A DNA stretch of 64,000 bases from Stenotrophomonas maltophilia (GCA_900113425.1 FOZF01000002.1:62001-126000), one strand, 5' to 3'. Counted from the stretch's first letter, positions 8,610 to 20,157 are shown. Translations and numbers: made by a program. Notes: generated by a model from the letters alone, not told the origin.

Positions 8610-9614
8610 ATGACGCAGAAAATTACGGTCATCCGCGGCGACGGCATCGGCCCGGAGATCATGGACGCCACCCTGTACGTGCTCGACCAGCTCAATGCCG
8701 GCCTGGAGTATGAAGAGGCCGACGCCGGCCTGGCGGCGCTGGAGAAGCACGGCGACCTGATGCCGGCGGTCACCCTCGACTCGATCGCGCGCAACAAGGT
8801 TGCCCTGAAGAGCCCGCTGACCACGCCGGTCGGTGGTGGATTCACCTCGATCAATGTCAGCCTGCGCCGCCATTTCGACCTGTACGCCAACGTGCGTCCG
8901 GCCCACACCTTCCCGAACACCAAGTCGCGTTTCGACAACGTCGACCTGATCACCGTGCGTGAGAACACCGAAGGCGCCTACCTGGCCGAAGGCCAGGAAG
9001 TGTCGGCCGACGGCGAGACTGCCTTCTCCGGCACCCGCATCACCCGCAAGGGCTCGGAGCGCATCGTGCGCTACGCCTTCGAACTGGCCCGCAGCGTCGG
9101 CCGCAAGAAGGTCACCGCCGTGCACAAGGCCAACATCATCAAGTCGACCTCGGGCCTGTTCCTGAACGTTGCCCGCGAAGTGGCCGCGCAGTATCCGGAC
9201 ATCGAATTCCAGGAAATGATCGTCGACAACACCTGCATGCAACTGGTGATGCGCCCGGAACAGTTCGATGTGATCGTCACCACCAACCTGTTCGGCGACA
9301 TCATTTCCGATCTCTGCGCCGGCCTGGTCGGCGGCCTGGGTCTGGCCCCGGGTGCCAACATCGGCAAGGATGCGGCGATCTTCGAAGCCGTGCACGGCAC
9401 CGCGCCGGACATCGCGGGCCAGGGCAAGGCCAATCCCTGCGCACTGCTGCTGGCGGCGGCGCAGATGCTGGATCATATCGGCCAGCCGCAGAATGCCGAG
9501 CGCCTGCGCAAGGCCATCGTGGCGACCATGGAAGCCAAGGACTCGCTGACCGGCGACTTGGGCGGCACCGGCACCACCATGAGCTTTGCCAAGGCCATCG
9601 CCACGCGCCTGTAA
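8610..9614 (+). CDS. NAD-dependent isocitrate dehydrogenase
   Basis: TCA-cycle beta-decarboxylating dehydrogenase of the IDH/IPMDH fold. Seen: substrate-binding KSPLTTPVGGG and RENTEGAY, metal-binding DVIVTTNLFGDIISD, and the nucleotide loop VHGTAPDIAGQGKANP. The length (334 residues) and the GTAPDIAG coenzyme loop fit the homodimeric NAD type of xanthomonads, not the NADP enzyme or LeuB. The ATG at 8610 starts the conserved ITVIRGDGIGPE strand; an in-frame upstream extension overlaps the hairpin leader and looks non-coding. Confidence 0.9.
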   Translation: MTQKITVIRGDGIGPEIMDATLYVLDQLNAGLEYEEADAGLAALEKHGDLMPAVTLDSIARNKVALKSPLTTPVGGGFTSINVSLRRHFDLYANVRPAHTFPNTKSRFDNVDLITVRENTEGAYLAEGQEVSADGETAFSGTRITRKGSERIVRYAFELARSVGRKKVTAVHKANIIKSTSGLFLNVAREVAAQYPDIEFQEMIVDNTCMQLVMRPEQFDVIVTTNLFGDIISDLCAGLVGGLGLAPGANIGKDAAIFEAVHGTAPDIAGQGKANPCALLLAAAQMLDHIGQPQNAERLRKAIVATMEAKDSLTGDLGGTGTTMSFAKAIATRL

Positions 9615-9645
9615 GCGGTGGCTGGACCTTGTCTGGATTCCCAGC

Positions 9646-9665
9646 GGGGCGCCTTCGGGCGCCCC
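9646..9665 (+). terminator. Hairpin after isocitrate dehydrogenase
   Basis: GGGGCGCC/GGCGCCCC with a TTCG loop, 31 bp after the stop. It lacks a strong T-tract, so termination is probable but weak. The remaining bases to 9787 show nothing else recognisable. Confidence 0.55.
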
Positions 9666-9787
9666 GTTGCGTTCGGGTGCCGCTGCGCGTGTCCGCGCCG
9701 AAAGTGCGCGCGCTGGTCGAGCACCTTGCCACGCACTACGCTGCCCAGGCCGGCGTGGCAGCGTAGCCACGTGGTCGCAGCGAGGTG

Positions 9788-10552
9788 ATGATGGATTCGG
9801 TGTATCTGCTGGTCGCACTTGGAGCGATCGTGGCGGGATTCGTGCAGGGACTGTCCGGCTTCGCGTTCGGAATGGTCGCCATGTCGTTCTGGGCGTGGGG
9901 GCTGGAGCCGCGCCTGGCGGCTACGCTGTCGGTGTTCGGCGCGCTGGTGGGGCAGCTGGTGGCCGTGTTCACCGTGCGGCGCGGATTCAATCTGCGCCTG
10001 CTGCTGCCCTTCGTGTTCGGTGGCCTGGCGGGCATTCCGCTGGGCGTGATGGTATTGCCGCAGCTGGACATGGACTGGTTCAAGGCCCTGCTGGGCGGCT
10101 TCCTGGCACTGTGGTGCCCGGTGATGCTGATGGCCCGTTCGCTGCCGCCGATCACCACGGGCGGGCGCATCGGCGACACCGTGGCGGGCATGGCCGGTGG
10201 CGTGCTCAGCGGCATCGGCGGATTCGCGGGTCCGGTGCCCACGCTGTGGAGCACGCTGCGTGGTTTCGGCAAGGAGGAGCAACGCGCGGTCATCCAGAAC
10301 TTCAACCTGGCGATGCTGTCGGTCACCATGGCCACCTACGTCGGCAGTGGCCTGGTTACCCGGCAGATGCTGCCGTACTTCGCTGTCGTCGCCCCGGCCA
10401 TGCTGCTTCCGGCGCTGCTGGGCGCGCGGGTCTACATCGGCATCAGCGAGGCGCGGTTCCGCCAGATCGTATTGAGCCTGCTGACGCTGTCGGGCATCGC
10501 ACTGCTCACGTCCTCGCTGCCGGCCTTGTTGGCGCGCCCGGTTGCCGGCTGA
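9788..10552 (+). CDS. TSUP / TauE-SafE family membrane transporter
   Basis: About 254 residues, almost entirely hydrophobic, with seven to eight predicted helices. The first reads VALGAIVAGFVQGLSGFAFG, the GxxxGxxGxGGG-like signature of TSUP carriers, repeated later as GGVLSGIGGFAGPVP. Family members export or import sulfite, sulfoacetate or other organic anions; no context fixes the substrate. Tandem ATGs at 9788 and 9791 behind GAGG (9782-9785); either may be used. Confidence 0.85.
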   Translation: MMDSVYLLVALGAIVAGFVQGLSGFAFGMVAMSFWAWGLEPRLAATLSVFGALVGQLVAVFTVRRGFNLRLLLPFVFGGLAGIPLGVMVLPQLDMDWFKALLGGFLALWCPVMLMARSLPPITTGGRIGDTVAGMAGGVLSGIGGFAGPVPTLWSTLRGFGKEEQRAVIQNFNLAMLSVTMATYVGSGLVTRQMLPYFAVVAPAMLLPALLGARVYIGISEARFRQIVLSLLTLSGIALLTSSLPALLARPVAG

Positions 10553-10555
10553 GAT

Positions 10556-11176
10556 TCAGGCCGGCCGGAACATGCGGAAACGCTGCTCGGCACTGACGCG
10601 GAAATAGTCGGCCGGTCCACCGCCGCGCAGGATCGGGTCGGCGGCTGCAGTGTCGTAGATGCCATCGAGCAGCAGTCGTGCCTCGATATGGACGGCGACC
10701 ACCTCGCCGAGCACCAGCCAGCCGTTGGTGTCCTGTCCGGCGGCATCGCGCAGGCGGACGATCTGGGTGCAGCGGCATTCCATGCTGACCGGGCTTTCTG
10801 CAACACGCGGCGGCTTGACCTGCCCGGAAGCCAACGGCGTCAAGCCGGCCAGCGTGAACTCGTCGACGTCCGGCGCGACCGCCCGGCAGCTCTCGTTCAT
10901 GGCTTCGGCCAGGTCGAAAGTGGCCAGGTTCCAGACGAACTCGCCCGTCGCTTCGATGTTCCGCAGCGAGTCCTTGCGGCCCTGGCTGGAGAAACCAATG
11001 ATCGGCGGCGTGTAGTTGAAGGCGTTGAAGAAGCTGTAGGGCGCCAGGTTCAATGCGCCGTCGGCAGCGCAGCTGGAAATCCAGCCGATCGGGCGGGGGC
11101 CGATGATGGCGTTGAACGGGTCATGCGGCAGGCGATGGCCGTCAGCGGGGCGATAGCTGTGGAAGAGGGCGGACAT
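10556..11176 (-). CDS. Flavin reductase family protein
   Basis: 206-residue split-barrel FMN-binding protein: RPIGWISS (FMN phosphate loop), NLAPYSFFNAFNYTPPIIGFSS and the GEVVAVHI core strand are typical of the flavin reductase-like domain. It may feed reduced flavin to a monooxygenase, but no partner is adjacent. Ends 3 bp from the TSUP gene stop (tail-to-tail). A terminator hairpin separates it from the upstream same-strand yccA-like gene. Confidence 0.87.
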   Translation of the reverse strand: MSALFHSYRPADGHRLPHDPFNAIIGPRPIGWISSCAADGALNLAPYSFFNAFNYTPPIIGFSSQGRKDSLRNIEATGEFVWNLATFDLAEAMNESCRAVAPDVDEFTLAGLTPLASGQVKPPRVAESPVSMECRCTQIVRLRDAAGQDTNGWLVLGEVVAVHIEARLLLDGIYDTAAADPILRGGGPADYFRVSAEQRFRMFRPA

Positions 11177-11204
11177 GGCGGGGTCGAAAGGGGGAGGGGA
11201 ACAG

Positions 11205-11229
11205 AAAGGGCGCCACGGAGGCGCCCTTT
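11205..11229 (-). terminator. Terminator of the Bax-inhibitor-like gene
   Basis: Perfect 10-bp stem AAAGGGCGCC / GGCGCCCTTT with a 5-nt loop, 22 bp after the minus-strand gene ending at 11252; a weak T-tract follows. Confidence 0.7.
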
Positions 11230-11251
11230 GTCGTTTTCAGCCTGACCGGAA

Positions 11252-12007
11252 TCAGCGCTGCTGGATCTTTGACAGCAGGCGCAGGAACTCGACGTACAGC
11301 CAGACCAGGGTCACCATCAGGCCGAATGCGCCATACCACTCCATGTACTTGGGCGCGCGCTGGGCCACGCCGCTTTCAATGAAATCGAAATCCAGCACCA
11401 GGTTCAGCGCGGCGACCACGACCACGAACAGGCTGAAGGCGATGCCCCAGCCGCTGGAGGAGTGGATCAGCGGGACTTCGATGTTGAAGAACGACAGCAC
11501 GAACGACGCCAGGTAGAGCAGGGCGATGCCACCGGTGGCGGCGACCACGCCAAGCTTGAAATTCTCGGTGGCCTTGATGACGCCGGTGCGGTAGGCAACC
11601 AACAGGGCAGCCAGCGTGCCGAAGGTCAGCAGTACGGCCTGGAACACGATGCCCGGGAACCGCAGCTCGAACACGGCGGAAATGGCGCCGAGGAACAGGC
11701 CTTCCACCAGCGCGTACAGCGGTGCGGTGACCGGCGACCATTGCTTCTTGAACACGGTGACCAGCGCCAGCACCAGGCCGCCGATCGCGCCGCCCATGGC
11801 ATACAGCTTGGCGGCCGGCAGCACCTGGTCGAAGGCCACGGTCTGGTTCCAGGCGAAGGCTGCGGTCAGCACGGTCAGCAGCAACAGGATGCCGGTCTTG
11901 TTGACGGTGCCGTTGAGGGTCATCGCCTGGTCGGGGCGGGTCACCACCGAACCGCTGGCGAGGTCGAGGAAGGTCGACTCGGAAAGAGCCGGGTTGCCGC
12001 TGCGCAT
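11252..12007 (-). CDS. Bax inhibitor-1/YccA family inner-membrane protein
   Basis: 251 residues with a hydrophilic N-terminus then seven membrane helices; the final helix ends with YVEFLRLLSKIQQR. Inner segments such as APLYALVEGLFLGAISAVFE match the BI-1/YccA pore family. E. coli YccA modulates FtsH proteolysis and related proteins behave as pH-gated Ca2+ leaks; the role here is inferred from the family. The ATG at 12007 is chosen because the frame upstream of it is proline/arginine-rich noise. Confidence 0.9.
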   Translation of the reverse strand: MRSGNPALSESTFLDLASGSVVTRPDQAMTLNGTVNKTGILLLLTVLTAAFAWNQTVAFDQVLPAAKLYAMGGAIGGLVLALVTVFKKQWSPVTAPLYALVEGLFLGAISAVFELRFPGIVFQAVLLTFGTLAALLVAYRTGVIKATENFKLGVVAATGGIALLYLASFVLSFFNIEVPLIHSSSGWGIAFSLFVVVVAALNLVLDFDFIESGVAQRAPKYMEWYGAFGLMVTLVWLYVEFLRLLSKIQQR

Positions 12008-12188
12008 GCGCGTTCTCCGTGCGAATGAGGGATCAGGAAGGCCATCCGGCCGACGATGTCGAGCATAGCCGATGGCCACTGGCACTGCTGTGACCGCGCG
12101 CCCGGGGCAGATCACTGCGTTGACAGTTCGCCGCGTGCTTGGCGACAATGACCAACTCCCCGGGCCCGGCTCGAGGGGATTGCAAGAC

Positions 12189-12265
12189 CGGGGTATAGCG
12201 CAGTCTGGTAGCGCGCCTGCTTTGGGAGCAGGATGTCGGGGGTTCGAATCCCTCTACCCCGACCA
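12189..12265 (+). tRNA. tRNA-Pro(TGG)
   Basis: 77 nt with encoded CCA; acceptor CGGGGTA/TACCCCG; anticodon loop TTTGGGA gives TGG. First of a cluster Pro-Arg-His-Lys-Lys. Confidence 0.97.
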
Positions 12266-12304
12266 ATCCCACGCCACGTCGGATTGGACGCCGTTCCGGT
12301 TCGG

Positions 12305-12381
12305 GCGCCCGTAGCTCAACTGGATAGAGCACCGGCCTTCTAAGCCGGCGGTTACAGGTTCGATTCCTGTCGGGCGCGCCA
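12305..12381 (+). tRNA. tRNA-Arg(TCT)
   Basis: 77 nt with encoded CCA; acceptor GCGCCCG/CGGGCGC; anticodon loop CTTCTAA gives TCT. Confidence 0.97.
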
Positions 12382-12553
12382 TTGGCGAGGCACCGGGACC
12401 GCATCGGCGGATGTGAAGAAAGGCTTGCAAAAGCGTGAGGACTCCACCAGAATATCGGACTCGCTTCGGCGGCCCGAACTCCGGTGACGGTCTCCAGGCA
12501 AGGCTTCAAAGCTCCAGCGCCGGCAGCATCGGCACTGAAGCGAATGTTTCAGT

Positions 12554-12631
12554 GGTGGCTGTAGCTCAGTTGGTTAGAGTACCGGATTGTGATTCCGGTG
12601 GTCGGGGGTTCGAATCCCCTCAGCCACCCCA
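12554..12631 (+). tRNA. tRNA-His(GTG)
   Basis: Acceptor GTGGCTG/CAGCCAC with the tRNA-His-specific extra G at 12554 facing discriminator C; anticodon GTG; CCA encoded. Confidence 0.97.
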
Positions 12632-12665
12632 CTGATTCAACCGCATCGGCGCAGCCGACACGGTG

Positions 12666-12693
12666 TTGCAATAAACAGAATGCACGCTATAAT
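12666..12693 (+). promoter_or_regulatory. Sigma-70 promoter for first tRNA-Lys
   Basis: TTGCAA (12666-12671), 16-bp spacer, perfect TATAAT (12688-12693), 17 bp before the tRNA. Confidence 0.7.
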
Positions 12694-12710
12694 GTGCGTC
12701 TGAGTTTCAC

Positions 12711-12786
12711 GGGCCGTTAGCTCAGTTGGTAGAGCAGTTGACTCTTAATCAATAGGTCCAAGGTTCGAATCCTTGACGGCCCACCA
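12711..12786 (+). tRNA. tRNA-Lys(CTT), copy 1
   Basis: 76 nt; acceptor GGGCCGT/ACGGCCC; anticodon loop CTCTTAA gives CTT; CCA encoded. Its own promoter lies upstream and its own terminator follows. Confidence 0.97.
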
Positions 12787-12792
12787 AGACAG

Positions 12793-12823
12793 AAGCCACC
12801 TGGTACGCCAGGTGGCTTTTTTC
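12793..12823 (+). terminator. Rho-independent terminator after tRNA-Lys copy 1
   Basis: 11-bp stem AAGCCACCTGG/CCAGGTGGCTT, loop TACG, then a run of T. Confidence 0.9.
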
Positions 12824-12905
12824 TTGCCTGCAGGCCGCGCGAAGGGCAGGCGAAGCACCTTGGGTCGTTGCACGCAGGCATCGATCAACGATGTTGAAAA
12901 AAAGC

Positions 12906-12935
12906 TTGCACCCCGCGTGCGCATCAGGTCATAAT
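12906..12935 (+). promoter_or_regulatory. Sigma-70 promoter for second tRNA-Lys
   Basis: TTGCAC (12906-12911), 18-bp spacer, CATAAT (12930-12935), 15 bp before the tRNA. Confidence 0.6.
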
Positions 12936-12950
12936 TCGCGCCCCGATTTC

Positions 12951-13026
12951 GGGCTGTTAGCTCAGTTGGTAGAGCAGTTGACTCTTAATCAATAGGTCCA
13001 AGGTTCGAATCCTTGACAGCCCACCA
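12951..13026 (+). tRNA. tRNA-Lys(CTT), copy 2
   Basis: Same body as copy 1, with acceptor GGGCTGT/ACAGCCC, a compensated change at one base pair. The surrounding promoter and terminator are also duplicated in kind but diverged. Confidence 0.97.
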
Positions 13027-13030
13027 GACG

Positions 13031-13063
13031 AAAGCCACTTGGTCCTCCAGGTGGCTTTTTTCT
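13031..13063 (+). terminator. Rho-independent terminator after tRNA-Lys copy 2
   Basis: AAAGCCACTTGG / CCAGGTGGCTTT with loop TCCT and a T-run; one G-T pair. Also close to the 3' end of the convergent DUF2306 gene. Confidence 0.85.
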
Positions 13064-13070
13064 TGGGTGT

Positions 13071-13730
13071 TCAGCGGCTGCCGGACGGCTCTGCGAGTGT
13101 GCCGATGGACACCAGGCGCCTTCCTGTTTCATGCACCAGCAACGGCAGGGCCCAGCTCAGCACCAGCAGGCTCGGCACCATCACCAGAGGCGATGCCAGC
13201 TGCATGAGCGCAGGCACCAGCAGCGACAGGCGGAACACCGCGGGTGACAGCGTCACCAGATAGCTGCGCAGCATCCATCGCCGGTGCTGCTCGACGTCGC
13301 CACGCCGGATGCTGCGATAGCCGCAGAATGATGTGACCAACCACGCCAGGCCGGTCGCAGCGAACGCCATTTTCAGTGCCAGCCAGCCCTGGGTGGTGGC
13401 GATCAGGCCGGCGACAGCGGCACTCCCCAGCAGGATGCCGGCCAGGTAGATCCGTCCCAGCCAGCGATGCAGCCGGGGCCGGTGTCGCCGCAGGGGGCCG
13501 ATGAACTGCGTGGCGCCGGCCAGCATGGCCAGGCTGCCGCCGGCGACATGCAGCCACAGCCAGTTGCGACGCTCCCAGAACATGCCATACGCCTCGGCGC
13601 TGACCTGCCCGTAGCGCTGTGCGGTGACCCACAGGAAGTGCAGCGCGACTGCAAGGCCGAGCAGCCAGACGAGTGTGGACCAGCCGGGCATCCGGGCCTG
13701 CAGGGGCGCGCGCAGTGGGGTGCGTTCCAT
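13071..13730 (-). CDS. DUF2306 membrane protein
   Basis: 219 residues with six or so hydrophobic segments; histidines in [30 protein letters not shown] and [12 protein letters not shown] are the conserved pattern of DUF2306 (heme-b-like membrane proteins). Function unknown. Monocistronic, convergent with the tRNA-Lys cluster and divergent from tRNA-Leu. Confidence 0.82.
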   Translation of the reverse strand: MERTPLRAPLQARMPGWSTLVWLLGLAVALHFLWVTAQRYGQVSAEAYGMFWERRNWLWLHVAGGSLAMLAGATQFIGPLRRHRPRLHRWLGRIYLAGILLGSAAVAGLIATTQGWLALKMAFAATGLAWLVTSFCGYRSIRRGDVEQHRRWMLRSYLVTLSPAVFRLSLLVPALMQLASPLVMVPSLLVLSWALPLLVHETGRRLVSIGTLAEPSGSR

Positions 13731-13874
13731 CGGGACAGACCGGGTGGCGGCAACGGCACGAGTCTACGCGCAGGTGCTGGCGCCTGCGCGTGGCCGCCTG
13801 GGCTGCGTATTCAGGTTTGTCATGCCTTCCGCTTTGTGCACCCGCCTGCGACAATGACTGCCTGTGCCGGCCAC

Positions 13875-13959
<85 letters not shown>

Positions 13960-14149
13960 GTGCCGGCCTGCCTCCGCCCCCCGCCGGGCGTTCCCGAGGC
14001 GCTTGCCCGGCCTGCGCTGGCAGTGCACGCCGAATTGGGCGAAACTAAAGGGCTGCGGCAAGCAGGCGCGTCCCGGACGCCGTCACCTTACAACCGTTTC
14101 ATCCATCATCGAGCCGGAGGCCAGAGCGCCACCGGTGGCAGGAGTCAAC

Positions 14150-15445
14150 ATGCAAGCTTCGATCGAATCCATCGGCAACCTGGAACGCCGCCTGAGCTTC
14201 TCGCTGCCGGAAGACCGTCTGCAGAGCCACATCAACGGCCGCCTGGGCGAAATCGCCCGTACCACCCGCATCAAGGGTTTCCGTCCGGGCAAGGTGCCGG
14301 CCAAGGTGATCGAGCAGCGCTTCGGTGCGCAGGTCCGTGGCGAGGCGCTGGACGGCCTGCTGCGCGAAACCTTCGACGCGGCCGTGCGTGAGCACGACCT
14401 GCGCATCGTCGGCAGCCCGCGCATCGACAAGGGCGACGAGGGTGAGTTCTCCTTCGTGGCCACCGTGGAAGTGGTGCCGGACTTCGGCGACATCGACGTC
14501 AGCAAGCTGACCGTGGTGCGCCACACCGCCGAGATCACCGACGCCGACATCGACCAGATGATCGAGAACCTGCAGAACCAGCGCCGCACCTGGGCACCGG
14601 TTGCGCGTGGCGCGCAGGATGGCGACCTGGTCGCGGTCGAAACCTGGTCGCAGGCCGGCGAAGAGCGCCTGCCGGCCGAAGGCACCGAGAAGGGTTCGAT
14701 CGTGCTCGGCCAGGGCATGATGTTCGAGACCATCGAAAAGGGCCTGGTCGGCTTGGCCAAGGGCGAGGAAAAGACGCTGGACGTCGATTTCCCGGCCGAC
14801 TGGCGCGTGCCGGTGCTGGCCGGCAAGACCGTGCAGGTCACCGTCAAGGTGGCCGAAGTGTCCGAGCCGGTGGTGCCGGCGGTCGATGAGGCCTTCATCA
14901 AGAGCTTCGGCGTGAAGGGCGGTGATGTCGAGCAGTTCCGCAGCGACATCCGCGCCAACCTGGAGCGCGAGCTCAAGGGCGCGCTGATGAACCGCCTGCG
15001 CCGTGAAGTGGGCGAGCAGCTGATCGCCGCCTATTCCTCGGTGGAAATGCCGCCGCGCCTGGTCGAGAACGAAGCCCGCGCGATGCTGGCCCAGCAGGTC
15101 GAGCAGATCCGCCGCAGCGGCCGCAACCCGGGCGAGATCCCGGCCGATGCCCACGAAGGCTTCAAGGACGCTGCCGCCAAGCGCGTGCTGGTCGGCCTGC
15201 TGGTCGGCGAAGTGGCGCGCACCAACGATCTGCGCCTGGAGCCCAAGCGCCTGAACGAAACGCTGCGTCTGATCGCCTCGACCTACGAAGAGCCGGAGCA
15301 GGTCATTGAGATGTACCGCAACGACCCCCAGCTGATGTCTGGTCTGCAGAACCGTGTGATGGAAGAGCAGGTGATCGACTGGATCGCTGAGCGCGCCCAG
15401 CACACCGAAGAGAAGCTGTCGTTCCAGGACGCGATCCGCCAGTAA
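14150..15445 (+). CDS. tig: Trigger factor
   Basis: Ribosome-bound peptidyl-prolyl isomerase and chaperone that meets nascent chains. 431 residues: the N-terminal ribosome-binding domain contains the signature GFRPGKVP (near 44-51), then the FKBP-like PPIase domain (about 155-245) and the helical C-terminal arms. The ATG at 14150 sits behind GGAG; a longer upstream frame runs through tRNA-Leu and is not real. First gene of the conserved tig-clpP-clpX-lon order. Confidence 0.97.
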   Translation: MQASIESIGNLERRLSFSLPEDRLQSHINGRLGEIARTTRIKGFRPGKVPAKVIEQRFGAQVRGEALDGLLRETFDAAVREHDLRIVGSPRIDKGDEGEFSFVATVEVVPDFGDIDVSKLTVVRHTAEITDADIDQMIENLQNQRRTWAPVARGAQDGDLVAVETWSQAGEERLPAEGTEKGSIVLGQGMMFETIEKGLVGLAKGEEKTLDVDFPADWRVPVLAGKTVQVTVKVAEVSEPVVPAVDEAFIKSFGVKGGDVEQFRSDIRANLERELKGALMNRLRREVGEQLIAAYSSVEMPPRLVENEARAMLAQQVEQIRRSGRNPGEIPADAHEGFKDAAAKRVLVGLLVGEVARTNDLRLEPKRLNETLRLIASTYEEPEQVIEMYRNDPQLMSGLQNRVMEEQVIDWIAERAQHTEEKLSFQDAIRQ

Positions 15446-15466
15446 GTCCGGGCGGATCACCGTATG

Positions 15467-15496
15467 CCCCGCGCCCCTGCCGGCGCGGGGTTGTTT
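15467..15496 (+). terminator. Terminator after tig
   Basis: 9-bp stem CCCCGCGCC/GGCGCGGGG followed by TTGTTT; lies between tig and clpP and probably only reduces read-through. Confidence 0.65.
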
Positions 15497-15521
15497 CCCC
15501 CCAAGATAGGTACCTCACGTA

Positions 15522-16148
15522 ATGGACAACCGAACCAAAGCCCTGAACCTGGTTCCGATGGTGGTCGAGCAGACCAGCCGCGGCGAGCGTGCCTACGACA
15601 TCTATTCGCGCCTGTTGAAGGAGCGCCTGATCTTCCTCGTGGGCCCGATCGACGATCACATGGCCAACGTGGTGGTGGCGCAGTTGCTGTTCCTGGAATC
15701 GGAGAACCCGGAGAAGGACATCAACATCTACATCAACTCGCCGGGTGGCGTGGTCACCGCCGGTATGGCGATCTACGACACCATGCAGTACATCAAGCCG
15801 AATGTGAGCACCACCTGCATCGGCCAGGCGGCCTCGATGGGTGCCCTCCTGCTGGCCGCGGGTGAAGCCGGCAAGCGCTATGCGCTGCCCAATTCGCGCG
15901 TGATGATCCACCAGCCGCTGGGCGGTTACCAGGGTCAGGCGACCGACATCGACATCCACGCGCGCGAGATCCTGACGCTGCGTTCGCGCCTGAATGAGAT
16001 CCTGGCCCGTCACACCGGCCAGTCGCTGGAAACGATCGCTCGCGATACCGAGCGCGACAACTTCAAGAGCGCGGTCGAAGCGCAGGCCTACGGCCTGGTC
16101 GACCAGGTCCTGGAGCGTCGCCCGGATGAGTCGGTCCAGGCGGGTTGA
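15522..16148 (+). CDS. clpP: ATP-dependent Clp protease proteolytic subunit
   Basis: Serine protease forming the tetradecameric barrel that degrades substrates fed by ClpX or ClpA. Catalytic triad visible: S105 ([10 protein letters not shown]), H130 (RVMIHQP), D179 (RDTERDNF). 208 residues, with a short propeptide region before [16 protein letters not shown]. Followed 126 bp later by clpX. Confidence 0.98.
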   Translation: MDNRTKALNLVPMVVEQTSRGERAYDIYSRLLKERLIFLVGPIDDHMANVVVAQLLFLESENPEKDINIYINSPGGVVTAGMAIYDTMQYIKPNVSTTCIGQAASMGALLLAAGEAGKRYALPNSRVMIHQPLGGYQGQATDIDIHAREILTLRSRLNEILARHTGQSLETIARDTERDNFKSAVEAQAYGLVDQVLERRPDESVQAG

Positions 16149-16274
16149 GCCGCCTTCACGGGGCCGGGCAGGCCTCGTTCCTGCAGGGTCGGGCGGGACT
16201 GGTGTCCCTCCGGCCCTGTGCTATTCTCGAATCGAACCCCCGTTCAGCGGGTGGGGTAACTGGGTAAGCGAAGC

Positions 16275-17564
<1,290 letters not shown>

Positions 17565-17605
17565 TTCTTCCAAGTTGTTGATTGGAAAGAATTTTAAAGG
17601 AATGC

Positions 17606-17634
17606 CTTGCATCTGAAAGCCGATGGCCCCATAA
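17606..17634 (+). promoter_or_regulatory. Possible heat-shock (sigma-32) promoter for lon
   Basis: CTTGCAT (17606-17612), 14-bp spacer, CCCCATAA (17627-17634), resembling CTTGAAA-N13-15-CCCCATNT. The -10-like part lies inside the left arm and loop of the clpX terminator. In E. coli lon is sigma-32 driven. Sequence match only. Confidence 0.4.
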
Positions 17635-17655
17635 CGGGGCCATCGGCTTTTTTTG
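17616..17655 (+). terminator. Strong terminator between clpX and lon
   Basis: Perfect 15-bp stem (17616-17630 with 17636-17650), 5-nt loop ATAAC, and a T-run through 17654. Confidence 0.93.
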
Positions 17656-17706
17656 TCTCCGGAAGATGACCTCCCGGAGGCGGTTTTCCCCTTCCCTGGA
17701 GCCCCC

Positions 17707-20157
17707 ATGGCCCGTTCCCCAAGTGAAACCCTCGACCTGCCGGTCCTGCCGCTGCGCGACGTAGTGGTGTTCCCGCACATGGTCATCCCGCTGTTCGTCG
17801 GCCGTGACAAGTCCATGCACGCGCTCGAACAGGCAATGGAGGCAGACAAGCGCATCCTGCTGCTCGCCCAGAAGTCCGCCGAGACCGACGACCCGCATGC
17901 GGCCGATCTCTACCAGGTCGGTACGCTGGCGCAGGTGCTGCAGCTGCTGAAGCTGCCCGATGGCACGATCAAGGTGCTGGTCGAAGGCCTCTCGCGCGTG
18001 CAGGTCACCCATGTCGACGAACGCAACGGTTCGCTGCACGGCCAGGCCGTGGAGATCGACGCTGCGGACGAGCGCGAGCCGCGCGAGATCGAGGCGATCG
18101 CCCGCTCGCTGATGTCGCTGTTCGAGCAGTACGTGAAAACCAACCGCAAGCTGCCGCCGGAGCTGCTGCAGACCCTGGCCGGGATCGACGAGCCTGCGCG
18201 CCTGGCCGACACCATCGCCGCCCACATCAGCGTGCGCCTGGCCGACAAGCAGCGCCTGCTGGAAACGCTGGCCGTCGGTGAGCGCCTGGAGATGCTGGTC
18301 GGCCTGGTCGACGGCGAGATCGACGTGCAGCAGATGGAAAAGCGCATCCGCGGCCGCGTGAAGTCGCAGATGGAGAAGAGCCAGCGCGAGTACTACCTCA
18401 ACGAACAGATGAAGGCCATCCAGAAGGAACTGGGTGACCTCGACGACGCGCCGGGCGAGCTGGAAGAGCTGGCCCGCAAGATCGCCGAAGCGGGCATGCC
18501 GAAGGCCGTGGAAGCCAAGGCGCGCAACGAACTGAACAAGCTCAAGCAGATGTCGCCGATGTCCGCTGAAGCGGCGGTCGTGCGCAATTACCTGGAGTGG
18601 CTGCTGGGCGTGCCGTGGAAGAAGCGCACCAAGGTGCGCAAGGACCTGAAGGCTGCGCAGGACACGCTCGATGCCGACCATTACGGCCTGGAGAAGGTCA
18701 AGGAGCGCATCCTTGAATACCTGGCGGTGCAGTCGCGGGTGAAGCAGATGAAGGGCCCGATCCTGTGCCTGGTCGGGCCGCCGGGCGTGGGCAAGACCTC
18801 GCTCGGCCAGTCCATCGCCAAGGCCACCAACCGCAAGTTCGTGCGCATGTCGCTGGGCGGCGTGCGTGATGAGGCCGAGATCCGTGGCCACCGTCGCACC
18901 TATGTCGGCTCCATGCCGGGCCGCATCGTGCAGAACCTCAACAAGGTCGGCAGCAAGAACCCGCTGTTCGTGCTCGACGAGATCGACAAGATGTCGATGG
19001 ACTTCCGTGGTGATCCCTCCTCGGCACTGCTGGAAGTGCTCGATCCGGAGCAGAACAACGCATTCAACGATCACTACCTGGAAGTGGACCTGGATCTGTC
19101 GGAAGTGATGTTCGTGGCCACCTCGAACTCGCTCAACATTCCGGGCCCGCTGCTGGACCGCATGGAAGTGATCCGCATCCCCGGTTACACCGAGGACGAG
19201 AAGCTCAACATCGCGACCCGCTACCTGGTGCCCAAGCAGATCAAGGCCAATGGCCTGAAGCCGGAGGAGCTGGAGATCGGCAGCGATGCGATCCAGGACA
19301 TCGTGCGCTACTACACCCGCGAGTCGGGCGTGCGCAATCTGGAACGCGAGATCGCCAAGATCTGCCGCAAGGTCGTGAAGGAGATCGCGCTGGCGGGCCC
19401 GCAGCCGGTGAAGGCCAGGAAGGGCGCGAAGAAGGCCAAGGCGCTGGTCACGGTGACCGGCAAGAACCTGGACAAGTACCTGGGCGTGCGCCGCTTCGAC
19501 TTTGGCCGCGCCGAGGAAGAAAACGAGATCGGCCTGGTCACCGGCCTGGCCTGGACCGAAGTCGGTGGCGACCTGCTGCAGATCGAATCGACGCTGGTGC
19601 CGGGCAAGGGCCAGTTGATCCTGACCGGCCAGCTCGGCAACGTGATGAAGGAATCGGCTTCGGCGGCGCTGTCGGTCGTGCGTTCGCGCGCCGATCGTTT
19701 CGGCATCGACAGTGACTTCCTGCAGAAGCACGACGTGCACCTGCACGTTCCCGACGGTGCCACGCCGAAGGACGGCCCGAGCGCCGGCGCGGCGATGGTG
19801 ACGTCGCTGGTCTCGATGCTGACCAGGGTGCCGGTGCGTGCCGATGTGGCGATGACCGGCGAGATCACGCTGCGTGGGCGGGTCACCGCCATCGGCGGCC
19901 TGAAGGAGAAGCTGCTGGCCGCACTGCGTGGCGGTATCCGCACGGTCATCATTCCCGAAGAGAACCGCAAGGATCTGGCTGACATCCCGGCCAACGTCAC
20001 CCGTGATCTGAAGATCGTGCCGGTGAAGTACATCGAAGAAGTACTCGATCTGGCGTTGGAGCGTCCGCTGGCACCGAAGAAGGCGCGCAAGAGTGCGCAG
20101 CGCGTCACGGTACGTAGCAAGGCGAAACCGAGTGGAAACGCGCGCGTCAAGCACTGA
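17707..20157 (+). CDS. lon: ATP-dependent Lon protease
   Basis: Homohexameric AAA+ serine protease for misfolded and regulatory proteins. 816 residues: N-terminal substrate domain ([16 protein letters not shown]), Walker A GPPGVGKT at 357-364, Walker [13 protein letters not shown], and catalytic dyad S692 (PKDGPSAG) and K735 (GGLKEK), spaced 43 apart as in E. coli. Lysine-rich inserts around [10 protein letters not shown] and at the C-terminus. The ATG at 17707 gives the family N-terminus; a TTG frame 54 bp upstream is less likely. Confidence 0.97.
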   Translation: MARSPSETLDLPVLPLRDVVVFPHMVIPLFVGRDKSMHALEQAMEADKRILLLAQKSAETDDPHAADLYQVGTLAQVLQLLKLPDGTIKVLVEGLSRVQVTHVDERNGSLHGQAVEIDAADEREPREIEAIARSLMSLFEQYVKTNRKLPPELLQTLAGIDEPARLADTIAAHISVRLADKQRLLETLAVGERLEMLVGLVDGEIDVQQMEKRIRGRVKSQMEKSQREYYLNEQMKAIQKELGDLDDAPGELEELARKIAEAGMPKAVEAKARNELNKLKQMSPMSAEAAVVRNYLEWLLGVPWKKRTKVRKDLKAAQDTLDADHYGLEKVKERILEYLAVQSRVKQMKGPILCLVGPPGVGKTSLGQSIAKATNRKFVRMSLGGVRDEAEIRGHRRTYVGSMPGRIVQNLNKVGSKNPLFVLDEIDKMSMDFRGDPSSALLEVLDPEQNNAFNDHYLEVDLDLSEVMFVATSNSLNIPGPLLDRMEVIRIPGYTEDEKLNIATRYLVPKQIKANGLKPEELEIGSDAIQDIVRYYTRESGVRNLEREIAKICRKVVKEIALAGPQPVKARKGAKKAKALVTVTGKNLDKYLGVRRFDFGRAEEENEIGLVTGLAWTEVGGDLLQIESTLVPGKGQLILTGQLGNVMKESASAALSVVRSRADRFGIDSDFLQKHDVHLHVPDGATPKDGPSAGAAMVTSLVSMLTRVPVRADVAMTGEITLRGRVTAIGGLKEKLLAALRGGIRTVIIPEENRKDLADIPANVTRDLKIVPVKYIEEVLDLALERPLAPKKARKSAQRVTVRSKAKPSGNARVKH

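Noticed and set aside
12072-12635. Short open frames across the tRNA cluster
   Set aside because: They are translations of tRNA genes.
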